A DNA stretch of 64,000 nucleotides, taken from Bostrychus sinensis (taxonomy: Eukaryota; Chordata; Actinopteri; Gobiiformes; Eleotridae). Of this stretch, positions 51,901 through 61,290 are shown in pieces. A program made the position numbers and the translations under genes. Location: NCBI GenBank assembly GCA_020698575.1, contig CM036255.1:14185501-14249500 (forward strand), written 5' to 3'. Numbering within the stretch: position 1 is the stretch's first letter; every line of letters starts with the position of its first letter. Below the pieces are notes generated by a model. That model was not told the DNA's origin. It saw only the letters and a program-made list of their open reading frames with translations, and ran no database searches.

Positions 51901-54900
51901 GCACTCATTTTCCCAGCCCCTCTGCTGTGCTCCCCTCGCCCCTCGGCTACCATCACCTCCTTTATCGCTCCTCTATCCCGGTGCGTATGCTGCTATCTCT
52001 GCATCCTGCTCTTCTCCACTGCATTTCATTCGTGCTGTATATTCTTATATTTATCTTATCTAAAACGGACAGGCCAAGGCGATGGGGACTTAGCAATGAG
52101 ATACGAGTGATCGTATTGTTAAGGATGAGGAGCTGACCTGACATATCCTTTTACCTTTGACCACCATCCAAATTTTATCTTTAAAAAAAATGCAATTAAT
52201 TAACAATCTGGAATAAATCCAGACTCAAGGGTTACAAGCCAGCTCTTAGTGGCAAGTGTGGATAACTAGTGAAGGTTGTGTCAAGAAGAGCATCTGGTGA
52301 AAAACCTATACAAAATGGCAAATAATAAATTGTACATAAGCGACAGAGTCACTCAGAGAGCCCAATATATAGTGCCTAGGCCTGGACTTGAACTGTGGAT
52401 TTTGTATTTCAGGAGTAAGTGCTCTATCCATTCAGCCAAAAAGTCCATATACTGTACCTTCTATTGATTTTTGTTTAATTAGAATCCACTGATGCACTTT
52501 TTTTTTCATTATTGGCCCTTTGTGGCTAGAATTATTGTATTTTGGTCCTATCTTGCATTGGTACAGAATACTGGTCTGAATCCACACCAAAAACTAATAA
52601 TTTCATCTTTGGCCCATTGCTATTACTGGCCTTGACATGACATTGTCATCAAAATCAGACCATTACTTTTGAAATTGTTATGAACCAAGAGTTATTTCCT
52701 AATTATTTCTCTATGATATTCATTCATAAAGCATATTTAACCCCAAATTCTATATAGGCTACTATACATCTATATTTATTGTTTATCAAGAGAGTTGTTT
52801 TTTGGCAATTTGCCACACAGGTGTGCAGCAGTAAAACTCTTTTAATTGCTATTTTGCATGAAAAAAAAATCTCTTAAAATTTAATCAAGACTCAACTTGA
52901 ATCTAATTTTGGTATAAGAATGAAACTTGCTGGAAGGCACTATAATAATTTTTTAAAATATCATTTTGGATAATTGTCCATTTTTCCCCACAGCTGGGCA
53001 TTGGCACCTGTTCTTTTGTTTAGCTGAAAAGACCTGGCATCTCAACAGTGTCAACATGCTACCTCTGTGAAATCAATCAGACTCAAGTGTGCATATCTAA
53101 ACACCTCAGACAACTCAAAGTGAATCCTTCCCCACAAATCTGCGGTTGGAAGTTTTGCTCAAAGATAGGTTATGACGCTAGCCCGAGGCAGGGAATCAAA
53201 TTGTGTCTTTTGAAAATGCTAACACACACACACAGCTCTATTCTTCATGCTTCTTCTATCGGTGGACCTCAGCTGTGTGGATGAACAGGGGTTGGAACAG
53301 CACCAGGGACTCCTGTGGCTTTACCTGCTGGGGCTGTGGAGACACAGGCGGCATGGCAGATCTACCTCTGCACAGTTGGACAACACTTTGTGTGTGTGGT
53401 GAGTTTAATAGGAACAGTGAAACCATTACATTTATTTTTGTATACTAATTTTTGTATATGATTTAAAAAAGAAACCACAACAAAGAGTTTAAAAAAAAGT
53501 AGAATGTCAGTGTTATTTCTGATGATATTGTGGTATGCTACTTCAATGAAAATTAAAACATTTTTTTTTTTCATTTTTTAGATTCGCTCTTAAACATATT
53601 TTTGCTCAGTACAACAAGAGGGAGAAGTGTCTCTTTCGGACTGTCAGTGATCAGCCATAACATTATGACCATATTATTGCTCATTGCAAAAATACTCACC
53701 ACAGCTGGAAACTCTGACTGCGCTGCCATTGCAATGCGCATATCACTTATATTTATGTTTTCCATTTTTTTGCTTAAGTTACCAACATGTTGACTTTTCC
53801 TGTACTCTTACAAGTTCTGTTGTTTCCAAATAATGTTATTTATATAACCACAAATGTTTTTGATGATTATAATGTATATGGCCAATAGGTATATAATAAA
53901 CACATAAATTGTAGATACACATGCAAATATTGTTATTTTGGCGGTGGACACAAACCTGGAGGTAGTGGAAGCTCCTCTCTTTCATCTTGCTTTCTATTGG
54001 CACTAGGGCTTTGTCATAGGCCCCTCCTCTGGTGGAAGGGTACACCTCTCTGGCCTGACTGACCGTCATGGCCGACCACGTGCTTCTCTTCAGTGAGTGG
54101 CCGTGGTGACCATGATGGCCTCCTCCTTCCCCTCCAGCCAGAGCTATAGTAGTACATGCCATGCACTCCCCATGCCCTGGGCCCCCTCCACGCTCCTTGG
54201 ATTTCTTCATGGTGAGCTCCTGTATGGCAGCGTCCAAACTCTCGTGTCCAGGGGGATATCTGCGCCTGCCGTCCCCCAGGTAGCCACTGTCACTGTCCAG
54301 GTTGTCGTCAGAGCTCCACCAGCCTGCCGTCCGGCTACGGTGACGCCGGCTCGACTCATGCCGGGAGTCTCCACTCTTGCTGCGCTCTCTGGACTTGTTC
54401 CTTCTAGTGGACCGAGACTGGTGTCCCGTGTAGTGTCCTCCACCGTCCTCTCCTCCACTTCTGTGACCCCCTCCTCGCTCACTACGATAGTCCCCTCCGC
54501 CTCTCATGCCATTGTACTCCCGCTTTGATGGTGCCTCTAGAGAATGTGACTTAGCAAAGAGCCGCTGGACTGAGTTGACCAGGTGGCGAATGCGGGATGG
54601 GCTCTCACTGCGCTGCTCAGCGCCCCCGCTAGCTGAGCGTTGGTACTGCAATGTGTGAAAACCATCTGGGTGGAAGGGCACCTGCTTCTCAAACTGGTCC
54701 ATCAAGTTTGGGGGAATTCGATGCATCTTTCCCCCATGACCTGAGGATAGGCACTCTTCACAGGAGTCAAAGGACTGCATGGGTGTGTGCTGGCTGGGGT
54801 GGGAACGGGGGAAGGTGCCCCCTCCGGAGTGGCTGTGAGCATGGGAGTGTGAATGGGAGTGGTGCCGCTCCAGTGCCAGGGCCTCAGCTCCTGGATAGAA

Positions 54901-55026
54901 GTGGCCATCGGAGTGGCCCTGGTAGTAGTCTCTGCCTGGACCATCACAGTCGTCCGGAGCGCAGTGGCATGGAGCCCCGCTGGAGGAGTGCTGGGACAGG
55001 CTGCGGCTGACATGGTACCCTTTCAT
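40853..55026 (-). CDS. dlgap3: Disks large-associated protein 3 (SAPAP3/GKAP3)
   Basis: Eleven coding exons on the minus strand: 55026-53956 (exon begins 55100), 49944-49730, 49411-49309, 48551-48335, 46823-46330, 45685-45591, 43651-43432, 43348-43054, 42969-42878, 41989-41843, 41170-40853. All junctions are GT-AG and in phase, giving about 1088 aa (human about 979). It is a postsynaptic scaffold linking PSD-95 to Shank. GK-domain-binding repeats appear as RMRSGSYIKAM (384-393), RSRSYTRSL (451-459) and RTRSHSYVRAI (498-508). IAVQV and HSIGVQVEED resemble dynein light chain sites. The C-terminal GKAP domain includes GWCQSMEREAEENELPEE and QKVQQFFRLC, and the protein ends EAQTRL, a Shank PDZ ligand. 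DLGAP3 identity is set by HTQGQWAYRE, SLPDSGRASPC and GCSQDDDCL. Start MKGYHV matches the family; upstream exons must be untranslated and were not found. Confidence 0.96.
41425..41590 (-). mobile_element. tRNA-SINE body fragment in the last dlgap3 intron
   Basis: Read on the minus strand it gives CCAGGCTTGGGGTTGGCAC and CTGGCTTGTGACCCTTTGTG, matching copies at 18290, 29905 and 52215. It sits between coding exons 10 and 11. Confidence 0.6.
42040..42420. mobile_element. Tc1-derived short element, copy B, in dlgap3 intron
   Basis: Contains GAAGTGAATAACACATTTAT, AGTGAACATTTTGTCCTC, GAGTTTGACAAGGACCAAAT, TGGTCAGTATCTATC and GAAGAAGTTAGTGCTGG. These are sequential pieces of a Tc1-like transposon and its transposase 5' region, with an internal deletion. 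The right end is GGCATATTAGGCAGGTAATC. Confidence 0.7.
42421..42612. repeat. Degenerate minisatellite, unit about TTTAGTCCTGGT
   Basis: Around fifteen diverged copies of a unit near 12 bases long (TTTAGTCCTGGT, TTTAGTCCTTGT, GTTGAGTCCTGG and similar) run head to tail with occasional TTTATTTTTG spacers. It lies in the dlgap3 intron between coding exons 9 and 10, just after Tc1-derived copy B. Confidence 0.75.
44105..44645 (-). mobile_element. Tc1-like transposon relic containing a perfect hairpin
   Basis: The ends CACTATATTTCCAAAAGTAT and, inverted at the right, CACTATATTTCCAAAAGTAT are identical terminal repeats. Interior sequence such as GTTGGAACAGGAAGGGGCC is from the transposase region (minus orientation). 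The copy is deleted and also carries a 26-bp perfect inverted repeat at 44252-44277 and 44291-44316. It lies in the dlgap3 intron between coding exons 6 and 7. Confidence 0.75.
44655..44740. mobile_element. Fragment of a second Tc1-like family
   Basis: CACTCATTGGCCACTTTATT at the left is a terminal sequence common in fish Tc1-like elements, followed by AACCAATCACATGGCAGCAACT from the sub-terminal region. Only one end remains, next to the preceding relic. Confidence 0.55.
45957..46225. mobile_element. Tc1-derived short element, copy C, in dlgap3 intron
   Basis: The left end has TCCACCTCCCTAATATGCAG, then ACAAACAGTGATGCACCATG; the right end has CCTGTCACTGGTCATAAAG and TTATGCCTC. It matches the layout of copies A and E. 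It lies between coding exons 5 and 6 of dlgap3. Confidence 0.6.
47743..48165. mobile_element. AGTAAAAGTAC-type element, copy 2, with (AGT)n interior
   Basis: Starts GTGGAGGAAAGTAACTATAC and ends AAGTACTTCTTCCACCAC, forming inverted ends. The interior (47880-48000) is an imperfect GTAGTAGTA trinucleotide run, which also generates a false Val-rich ORF. It lies in a dlgap3 intron. Confidence 0.6.
48895..48947. repeat. (TA)n microsatellite
   Basis: Uninterrupted TA repeat of about 26 units in the dlgap3 intron between coding exons 3 and 4, followed by a short CA run. Confidence 0.95.
50045..50265 (+). mobile_element. (ACT)n patch and tRNA-SINE body fragment
   Basis: A short ACTACTACT run (50050-50085) is followed at 50140-50265 by TTGATTTGGCATAGCTTTTA, CGCCAGATGCCCTTCC and ACACTAGTTTGTGACCTC, the body of the SINE family described at 52215. 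It lies in the 4 kb intron between coding exons 1 and 2 of dlgap3. Confidence 0.55.
52215..52440 (-). mobile_element. tRNA-derived SINE with recognisable tRNA head
   Basis: On the minus strand it begins near 52440 with TGGCTGAATGGATAGAGCAC, an A-box region, and about 40 bases later GTTCAAGTCC, a B box. The body then gives ACCAGATGCTCTTCTTGAC, GTTATCCACACTTGCC and GCTGGCTTGTAACCC. This copy shows that the body fragments elsewhere in the window belong to a tRNA-headed SINE. Confidence 0.7.
53648..53672. mobile_element. Tc1-derived short element, end fragment
   Basis: TGATCAGCCATAACATTATG matches the terminus of the family at 29060. Only the end is recognisable. Confidence 0.4.
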
Positions 55027-55100
55027 AGGCGCCGGGCCATGATGGGCCGTCCGGGCCGAAAGGGGGCGCTGTGGGCGTGACAGGGCTACACCGGTCTCAC

Positions 55101-57920
55101 CTGCAATTACAAAACACAAAAAAGGGAGATAAATTTGAGTGGTTTAAACTTAAATACCAACTGTATCAGACAGCTCTTGAGATTGAGCAACTCACAATTA
55201 TAATGCAATAAACCATTAAGGCCATTACTGTCTGGTTGAGATTCAGCATCAACAGTGTCTATATGAGCGTTCAGATGGTTTCTTAGAATGTAACATGAAT
55301 GAGGATTAGGTTACAGAACAATTCAAACCAATCTTAATAGACAAACACAGACTCTGACACAGTTTAACGGTGTCAAAAAAAAGCTGTGGATTTTAAATTC
55401 AAAACAAATGCAGGAAGTACAATCACCAAATCGTCAGTGAACAATGTACTGTAAACCTTATCACCAACACACAGGGTGGCAGTCACCTCAGATTCTCTAA
55501 TAGTCACTATGTACATACTATAATGAATCACAGCACCTGTTTATGATGTACATGCATGCTTCCTGTTATTTCTAGGCTCGATTGAAGTGACTCAGACCAA
55601 CACTAAATGCAGTTGGCTGAGTCCCTGTGGGTTGTGCATCACAACCAGCCATATTTACTGTGAGCCTGGTTCGGCACACATCTCTGCCATAGTGGAGATG
55701 GACAGATGCTGGGATAATCATTAAATAGAGCGTGGCCTGTTTGCCTTGATTGGCTGAATGAGAGTGCCACCAGGAAGCTCACCCACATCGAGCCGTGTCA
55801 TTGGTGTAACCGTGACAACGCCTTTTCTCAAAGTCAGTATTGAACCGTGGATAGATCTGAGACAGCCGTAACACCCAGGCCAATGCAGCCACCTCTCATT
55901 TATTCTGTGTGTGCATGTGTGTGTGTATGTCTAAATGCTGTAAAAATATTGAGCCAGAGCATCACAGTCATATTATACCTGGGTTTATTCAGGTACAAAC
56001 AGAGGTGGAAGTAGTACTCAAGTAAAAGTTATTTAGAAAATGTGCTCAAAAAGTATATATTCCTTAAAACAAATGGACATAAATTACTTGATAAATTTAT
56101 AGGTATAAGTAAGTACACACCCTTCACATATTATCAATCAGCATCGCAGAAATACATTTTGCCAGCATGTGCTACTTCTATGCATGTGGCCTTGTTTGTT
56201 AGCAGCCAGTAAGGTGAGTGTTCCTGCTGCCTGGAGGAGTCAATCAATCCCCTGTTCATCATGAACTCTTTGGCTTTGGAGCAGACTGCTGCAGAGAAGC
56301 TGCCAGTCACAGTGACACGCACACAGCACGTCTCAATTTGAGTTTGTATTTGCGTACACATTTAAACAGCCACAACAGTCAGATGTCGTCAGATGGCGGC
56401 CTTCCCCTCCGATTCCTTGTCTCCTCTTCGTCTCTGCTTTGACCTACTTCTATCCATCCTTCAGTCACAGTCTCCCTCTGTGTTTCTACCATGTTAGTTT
56501 TTCTCTTTAGAAACCTGCCATTCTGTCTAGCTCCCTGCCTGTCAGTACAACAATAATTACCAAGTTTGTTCCTATTTTTTATGTTATGGCCCCTTTTAAC
56601 CTGTGCTGTCTATACTTTTAACAAAGTTGGCACGCTGTAAATAAAAAGTAATGATTTGCAAATACCATAAAAACTATTTTATTCACAACAGAACAAAAAC
56701 ATCTATGAAAAAATAATGCCACATTTTCAATTTGATGGTAGCAACACAAGCACTTCAGATAGGCAGTCTGTATTAGTACTGGATACTATATATAACTGAT
56801 CTTCAGGTTTGTGTTCCTGATCTAGTTTCCAGTATAGAATCATGACTGTTTTTAATGCTGCTTGAGGACCTTTGTTTTATACCAATTAATGTAATTAGTT
56901 GCAAAATACTCCTTCTTCCTCCTTATCTTAATTTTTTTTGTTCTTTTCCCACATTTTTTTTTGAGAAACATTGCTGCATGCTGCATGCATCAAATTCAAA
57001 ATTACCTATTATTTAAAAGATCTCATTTGTAACACCTGATATGTTGTTCATGTTCTATTGTGAATAAAATGTGTTTTCTTTTTCTTTTTTTTTTTTGGGA
57101 AATTTGCAAACCATTATATTCTGTTTTAACTTTTACACAGTGTTCCAACTTTTTTGGAACTCACAATACAGCAAATGCATACATAAACAAACCATCGGCA
57201 GTGGCCCGTAGGCAGAAAAGTAGTGTAGGGCCCAGTGGGGAGTCATTGTTTAACACTGCTTGGCATCTGCGTGATTGTTCCAGAGGCTTAAGACTGGAAC
57301 GGTTTCATTTGAAATATTCATGCCATCCTGCCAGCTGCACTGACCCACTTTGCTAACAGCTGAGTGTGCCCTCCATATTGCCTCGGCATGTTATGGGTCA
57401 AATGGTGTTTCCATGTAAATTCAGCACCTGAGACAGCGGCAGTCATTGGAATGTTTAAAGTTTTAAAAGAGCAGGAAGTGAGTTAAGTAAATTGTCCTGC
57501 TAGTGGATTCTGGTTCAGGTAGATTTCTGCACTCTTTTAAGGCACACCATCAGGGCCGGCTCCTGGCATAAACACTCTATGGTTGTTTATGGCCACAACC
57601 ACTAGGGGGGCCACATGATCAGAAAGGTCCTGACTTTGTTAAATTTAGATGCACATCGTCTTCATTTTCAATTACTAGTGGCAATTGTGAAATTCATATT
57701 GATTTGCAACTTATAATATTAAACCAGAGTAATATTAAAAAATGGGCCTTAAAAAAACATTTTAGTAGTGCTGACGGGTGGAAAAAAAAAATTGGGAGAT
57801 TGAAGAAAGAGCGAAAGGATAAAGGTAACATTTTTGTTATTCATTATTGAATAACAAAATTCAGTAATGAATAACACTTGCTTCCAACCATGCAGGGATA
57901 AACATATTCATTTGGCAGCT

Positions 57921-57953
<33 letters not shown>
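55101..57953. other. Upstream of the dlgap3 ATG exon: no coding exon seen
   Basis: Untranslated dlgap3 exons are expected upstream but I cannot place one. The stretch 55600-56430 is repeat-poor with motif-dense sequence, such as GATAATCATTAAATAGAG near 55714. A 75-aa minus-strand ORF at 56134-56361 has no recognisable domain. A short AGTAAAAGTAC-type fragment (copy 3) lies at about 56000-56120 (GGTGGAAGTAGTACTCAAGT). Confidence 0.4.
56570..57160. mobile_element. Short DNA-element relic
   Basis: The left part has AAAGTAATGATTTGCAAATA and the right part GCAAACCATTATATTCTG, then TTACACAGTGTTCCAACTTT. The right end is a familiar terminus of fish short elements. The interior is AT-rich and non-coding. 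Confidence 0.5.

Positions 57954-57954
<1 letters not shown>
57921..57954. repeat. Poly-T tract
   Basis: A run of 34 T directly precedes a SINE-body fragment at 57955-58030 (TGGGCTTGGGACCAGCAC, ACTGGCTTTGTGACC). Confidence 0.9.
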
Positions 57955-57956
<2 letters not shown>

Positions 57957-58044
57957 CAAATTTTATCTGGGCTTGGGACCAGCACAAAACATATACTGGC
58001 TTTGTGACCATTTGTGGCTGGATTCAAAGTTAAAAGTTAAGAAA

Positions 58045-58860
58045 ATCATCTTCGACCTTAGACTACTGACCACTGCAAAACTAAACACCCCACAAGAGCG
58101 GTAGATTTGGAGATGCTCTGACCCAGTCGTCTACAGCCATCACAATTTGGCCCTTATCAAACCCGCTCCGCACTGGGTATACCCAGGCTGCCTTGCGTGC
58201 TTGATTTAATTTCGAACTGCTTCGGAGACCAAGGCCGAAATCTTTGCATGAATTTGGGGATCAATCACAGAACGGGGAGGGATGGCAAGACAATGACGCG
58301 TACTATTCGACAGATGGAAGCTTGTAGTTTGTTTACGGATGCAACATGGCAGCAGCAGACGCAAAGCTATCTTTCGATCAAGCTTTAGACAGTGTTCTAA
58401 ATAGATTAGACCTAAAGTTTATTTTAAAAGAAGAAATTACAATATTTTATCAACACCAAGAAAGATGTTTTAGCCTTGTTTCCAACAGAATTTGGCAAAA
58501 GCCTAATCTACCAACTAGCCCCGTTAGTGGCTAAGCTAATGGGGTTTAGGGAGACCCCGGTCGTTGCGGTGATACGGTTGGCTATGGGCTACATACAAAC
58601 ACACATGATAGACATTCGTAGCGCCCAATAAACGTGTCTGGACAATCATAAACCACGCCTCCCCTACAAGAAAATGAATAGGTGGTTCCCAGACTAATCT
58701 CACTTGTGATTAGGCTGGCATTAGCCAGGCTAATGCTTGCCCGATGTTCACTTACTTTCTAATATATCTCACCCACTAACAGGTGCCATAATAAAGAGAT
58801 GATCTGGGTTATTCACTTCACCTGTCAGTGGTCATAATGTTATGCCTAATTGGTGTATAT
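58045..58860. mobile_element. Tc1-derived short element, copy D, split by a 560-bp insertion
   Basis: The left half has GATGCTCTGACCCAGTCGTC and CAATTTGGCCCTTATC. The right half has GATGTTCACTTACTTTCTAA, CATAATAAAGAGATGATCTG and GGTCATAATGTTATGCC. In the other copies these halves are much closer together. The extra DNA at about 58172-58734 is a separate insertion carrying a helicase-like fragment. Confidence 0.65.
58346..58590 (+). pseudogene. Broken N-terminal fragment of a RecQ-like helicase gene
   Basis: From the ATG at 58346 one frame reads MAAADAKLSFDQALDSVLNR and continues to KEE. From about 58461 the next frame reads KDVLALFPTEFGKSLIYQL and then APLVAKLMGFRETPVVAVI. The second part resembles the Walker A region of RecQ-type SF2 helicases (PTGxGKS), with Glu in place of the first Gly. 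The two parts are one frame apart, so a frameshift near 58440 broke the gene, and motifs beyond Walker A are missing. It lies inside an insertion within Tc1-derived copy D, so it was probably carried by a mobile element. The family call is from memory of similar fish repeats. Confidence 0.5.
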
Positions 58861-59584
58861 CACTAAACATAACATTATTGTCCCGACAAAACATAACTGT
58901 TTGTTGACATATATGGTAGTGTGATTTAAAAATCTGTATTTTGGCCTAGAGTCAGAGTAGACAAAAGCAGATAATCAGTTGGCTGTAAGAGTCCATGGCT
59001 GTGAGGATAATTCTGTGAGCCATTGTGTGCCTGAGTACTTAGTCTGAATGCATATACAATACACTGGGCCTTATTGTGGTCCTGGGCAGATACTATGTCA
59101 ACCCATTTGAGAGCAAGAGAGGGTGAACTGTTCCCAGACCTTCCTTCTTAATTGTTATAGTTTAACAATGGGAAAGTTTCTATTGGACAGCTATAGAGTA
59201 GTTCAGACATGATAGAGGCCATTAACCACAGCTCGGTGTCCACATTGTGAAGACAGCGACAGACAATGTAAAATGTATAAATGCGGAGATGAGAATAATA
59301 GAGGATTGGCTCAGCTGTGAGTTGGCGTGCACTTCTATCTTCAGCAGCCAGACAGACAGGCATGCTAGGAAACTGGCAGAAGGACTGATTCACGCTTCTC
59401 AGCTTGTAGCCATGAATGATCTATTTTCATTTTTCCACAGTCTTTTTCTCTCTCACACACTCACTAACACACACATTTAGCTGATGGTTGACTGTATATG
59501 GCTCACCTATCAAGACAGAGAGAAAATTGAGGAAAAAAAAAAAAAAAAAAAACTGGTCATCAGACATTGCCAGGTGGAGAGGTA
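58861..59584. other. Intergenic, repeat-poor
   Basis: No coding region. 59090-59420 is free of recognisable repeats and motif-dense (GGCCATTAACCACAGCTC near 59216). A poly-A run lies at 59533-59551. Confidence 0.35.
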
Positions 59585-60050
59585 CTCCATATGTGTACTT
59601 AAGGCAAAATACTATTACTTCAAAATGTTATCGTCGAAGTAGAAGGAAAAGTATTAGTTATTTTAGTAAAAGTATTGAGTGTAAAGTTTGACTCCTGCTA
59701 CTACAACTTTAACTACTACTCCCACTACTGTTTCTGTTATTACAAACTATAAGACCCTACTACTACTACTATTATTATTACAACAACAACAACTATATAA
59801 CAACTATTTTCTATTACTACTAGTACTGCTGCTACTACTTCCACTACTACTTTTACTGCTACCGCTGCTACTTCTACTACTACTATGACTACTACTACTA
59901 TCACAACCTCCGCTACTACTACTATTATCACTACGACTACTCACTTCGTCACTGAAATAAAAAAATAAATAAAAATGTATTAAAAACAAAGTAAATGTTC
60001 TTCAATAAAATGTACTTACTTGAGTGAAAATATACTTCCCACCACTACCA
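59585..60050. mobile_element. AGTAAAAGTAC-type element, copy 4, with (ACT)n interior
   Basis: The left part has GTACTTAAGGCAAAATACTA and TTTTAGTAAAAGTATTGAG. The right end has CTTACTTGAGTGAAAATATA and CTTCCCACCACTACC. The interior, 59694-59940, is an ACT/ATT/ACA trinucleotide array that makes false Leu- or Val-rich ORFs. The layout parallels copy 2. Confidence 0.6.
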
Positions 60051-60857
60051 ACTCTTTGCAATGAGAGGTCAAATCACCATTGCCCTGCACAGCCATATTT
60101 CTGCAATCTATAGATACAGTATGTGTCTTGTGATGCTAATGACAGATTTGAACTTTGTATGTAAGAATGTAAAAAGTAAACTGTTGAGATTTGAGCAGCA
60201 GAAATGGTTGTGAGTGAATGTGTGAGCCAGAGAAAGTGATGATAGCTGCAGCACAAGGGAAATATGTTCCCATCATAAGGGCAGAATTGAAGAGTGCCTA
60301 GGGGCCAATTCCTCCATCTTGCTTTCCCAGAGTGCTCCTCCTCTTGCCCTGCTTTCCCATTGCCTTCATCATCTCTTCACCAACTTTTTTGTCTTGATTT
60401 ACTTCCATCATATTTTTTTTTTCAGTCATTTCAATTGAATTCTTTGTCTAGCCATCAAAACGTACATACAGGCTCTCAGTCAAATTAATCTAACAGTGTA
60501 ATATCATGATGATACATGCATAGGGCTGATGGAGCAGCGACAAAACAGCTCAATCAAAATGACGTGTTCAATACTACATTGGAGAAATTGCTAATTCTGC
60601 CTTGAATTTTAATTACGTTGACTCAGATTGGATACAGCTCAAACGCCATCAGTAAATGCACAAATGCAACCAGCTTTTTTTTGGGTATGTCAGTGGGTTG
60701 GCAAAAAGGAACATATGATTAGTTTCTTGTGTGAATCCAGAATATGAGGAGGGTCCAGGATTTTTCAAAAGACTCTGTACCATTGCAAAATACTAACTCC
60801 AGCCACAGTAAATTATTACAAATCTCTTTTACTGAATTATTTACTATTATAAGCTAT

Positions 60858-61190
60858 ACACATCAGGCATAACTTCATGACCACCTGCCTCATATGCAGC
60901 TTCTTATACTAAACATTGCAATGCACAGTGTATTCTGACACCTTCACCACTGTTCCCTCCTTGGACCAGACCAAGAACACCTCTCATGAGAAGCAGTTTT
61001 GGAGATGCTCTGACCCAGTTGTCTAGCCATCCCAATTTTGTGAAATGCACTCAAATCTCTCGGCTTGACCATTTTTTTCTGCTTCCAACAGAGCAATTTT
61101 AAAGACTAGTATGTTCTTGCTGCATAATACATTGTAGGTCCCACCCAGTAACAGGTGAGTGGTCATAATTATGCCTTATTAGCTTTAAAG
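60858..61190. mobile_element. Tc1-derived short element, copy E
   Basis: The left end is CATCAGGCATAACTTCATGA, then CCACCTGCCTCATATGCAG. The interior has GATGCTCTGACCCAGTTGTC and the right end GTGAGTGGTCATAATTATGC. Its uninterrupted form is the reference that shows copy D to be split. Confidence 0.7.
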
Positions 61191-61194
61191 GCTT

Positions 61195-61290
61195 TGTATC
61201 TCACTACATAGACAAAGCATTTACCCCTGAACTAGAAGATGCCCAGTTTGAGTCCAGGTCTGGGCACTATATATTTTCTGAGTGCTTCTA
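61195..61290 (+). mobile_element. tRNA-like SINE head fragment
   Basis: ACTACATAGACAAAGCATTT followed by GTTTGAGTCCAGG (B-box-like) and GGGCACTATATATTTTCTGA parallels the head of the SINE at 52215-52440. The body is missing. Confidence 0.45.

Noticed and set aside
52372..52432. Possible tRNA gene (A and B boxes)
   Set aside because: No cloverleaf can be completed and it is joined to a SINE body; it is a SINE head.
54097..54528. 143-aa plus-strand ORF opposite dlgap3 coding exon 1
   Set aside because: Antisense shadow of a GC-rich coding exon.
55027..55119. Longer dlgap3 N-terminus starting MCFVIAG
   Set aside because: That ATG lies upstream of the splice acceptor at 55101-55102, in the intron; family proteins start at MKGYHV-like sequence.
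56134..56361. 75-aa minus-strand ORF as an upstream dlgap3 coding exon
   Set aside because: No similarity to DLGAP N-termini and no convincing donor in frame; the known start lies downstream.
59688..59989. Leu-, Val- and Ser-rich ORFs on both strands
   Set aside because: They are produced by the ACT/ATT trinucleotide array.
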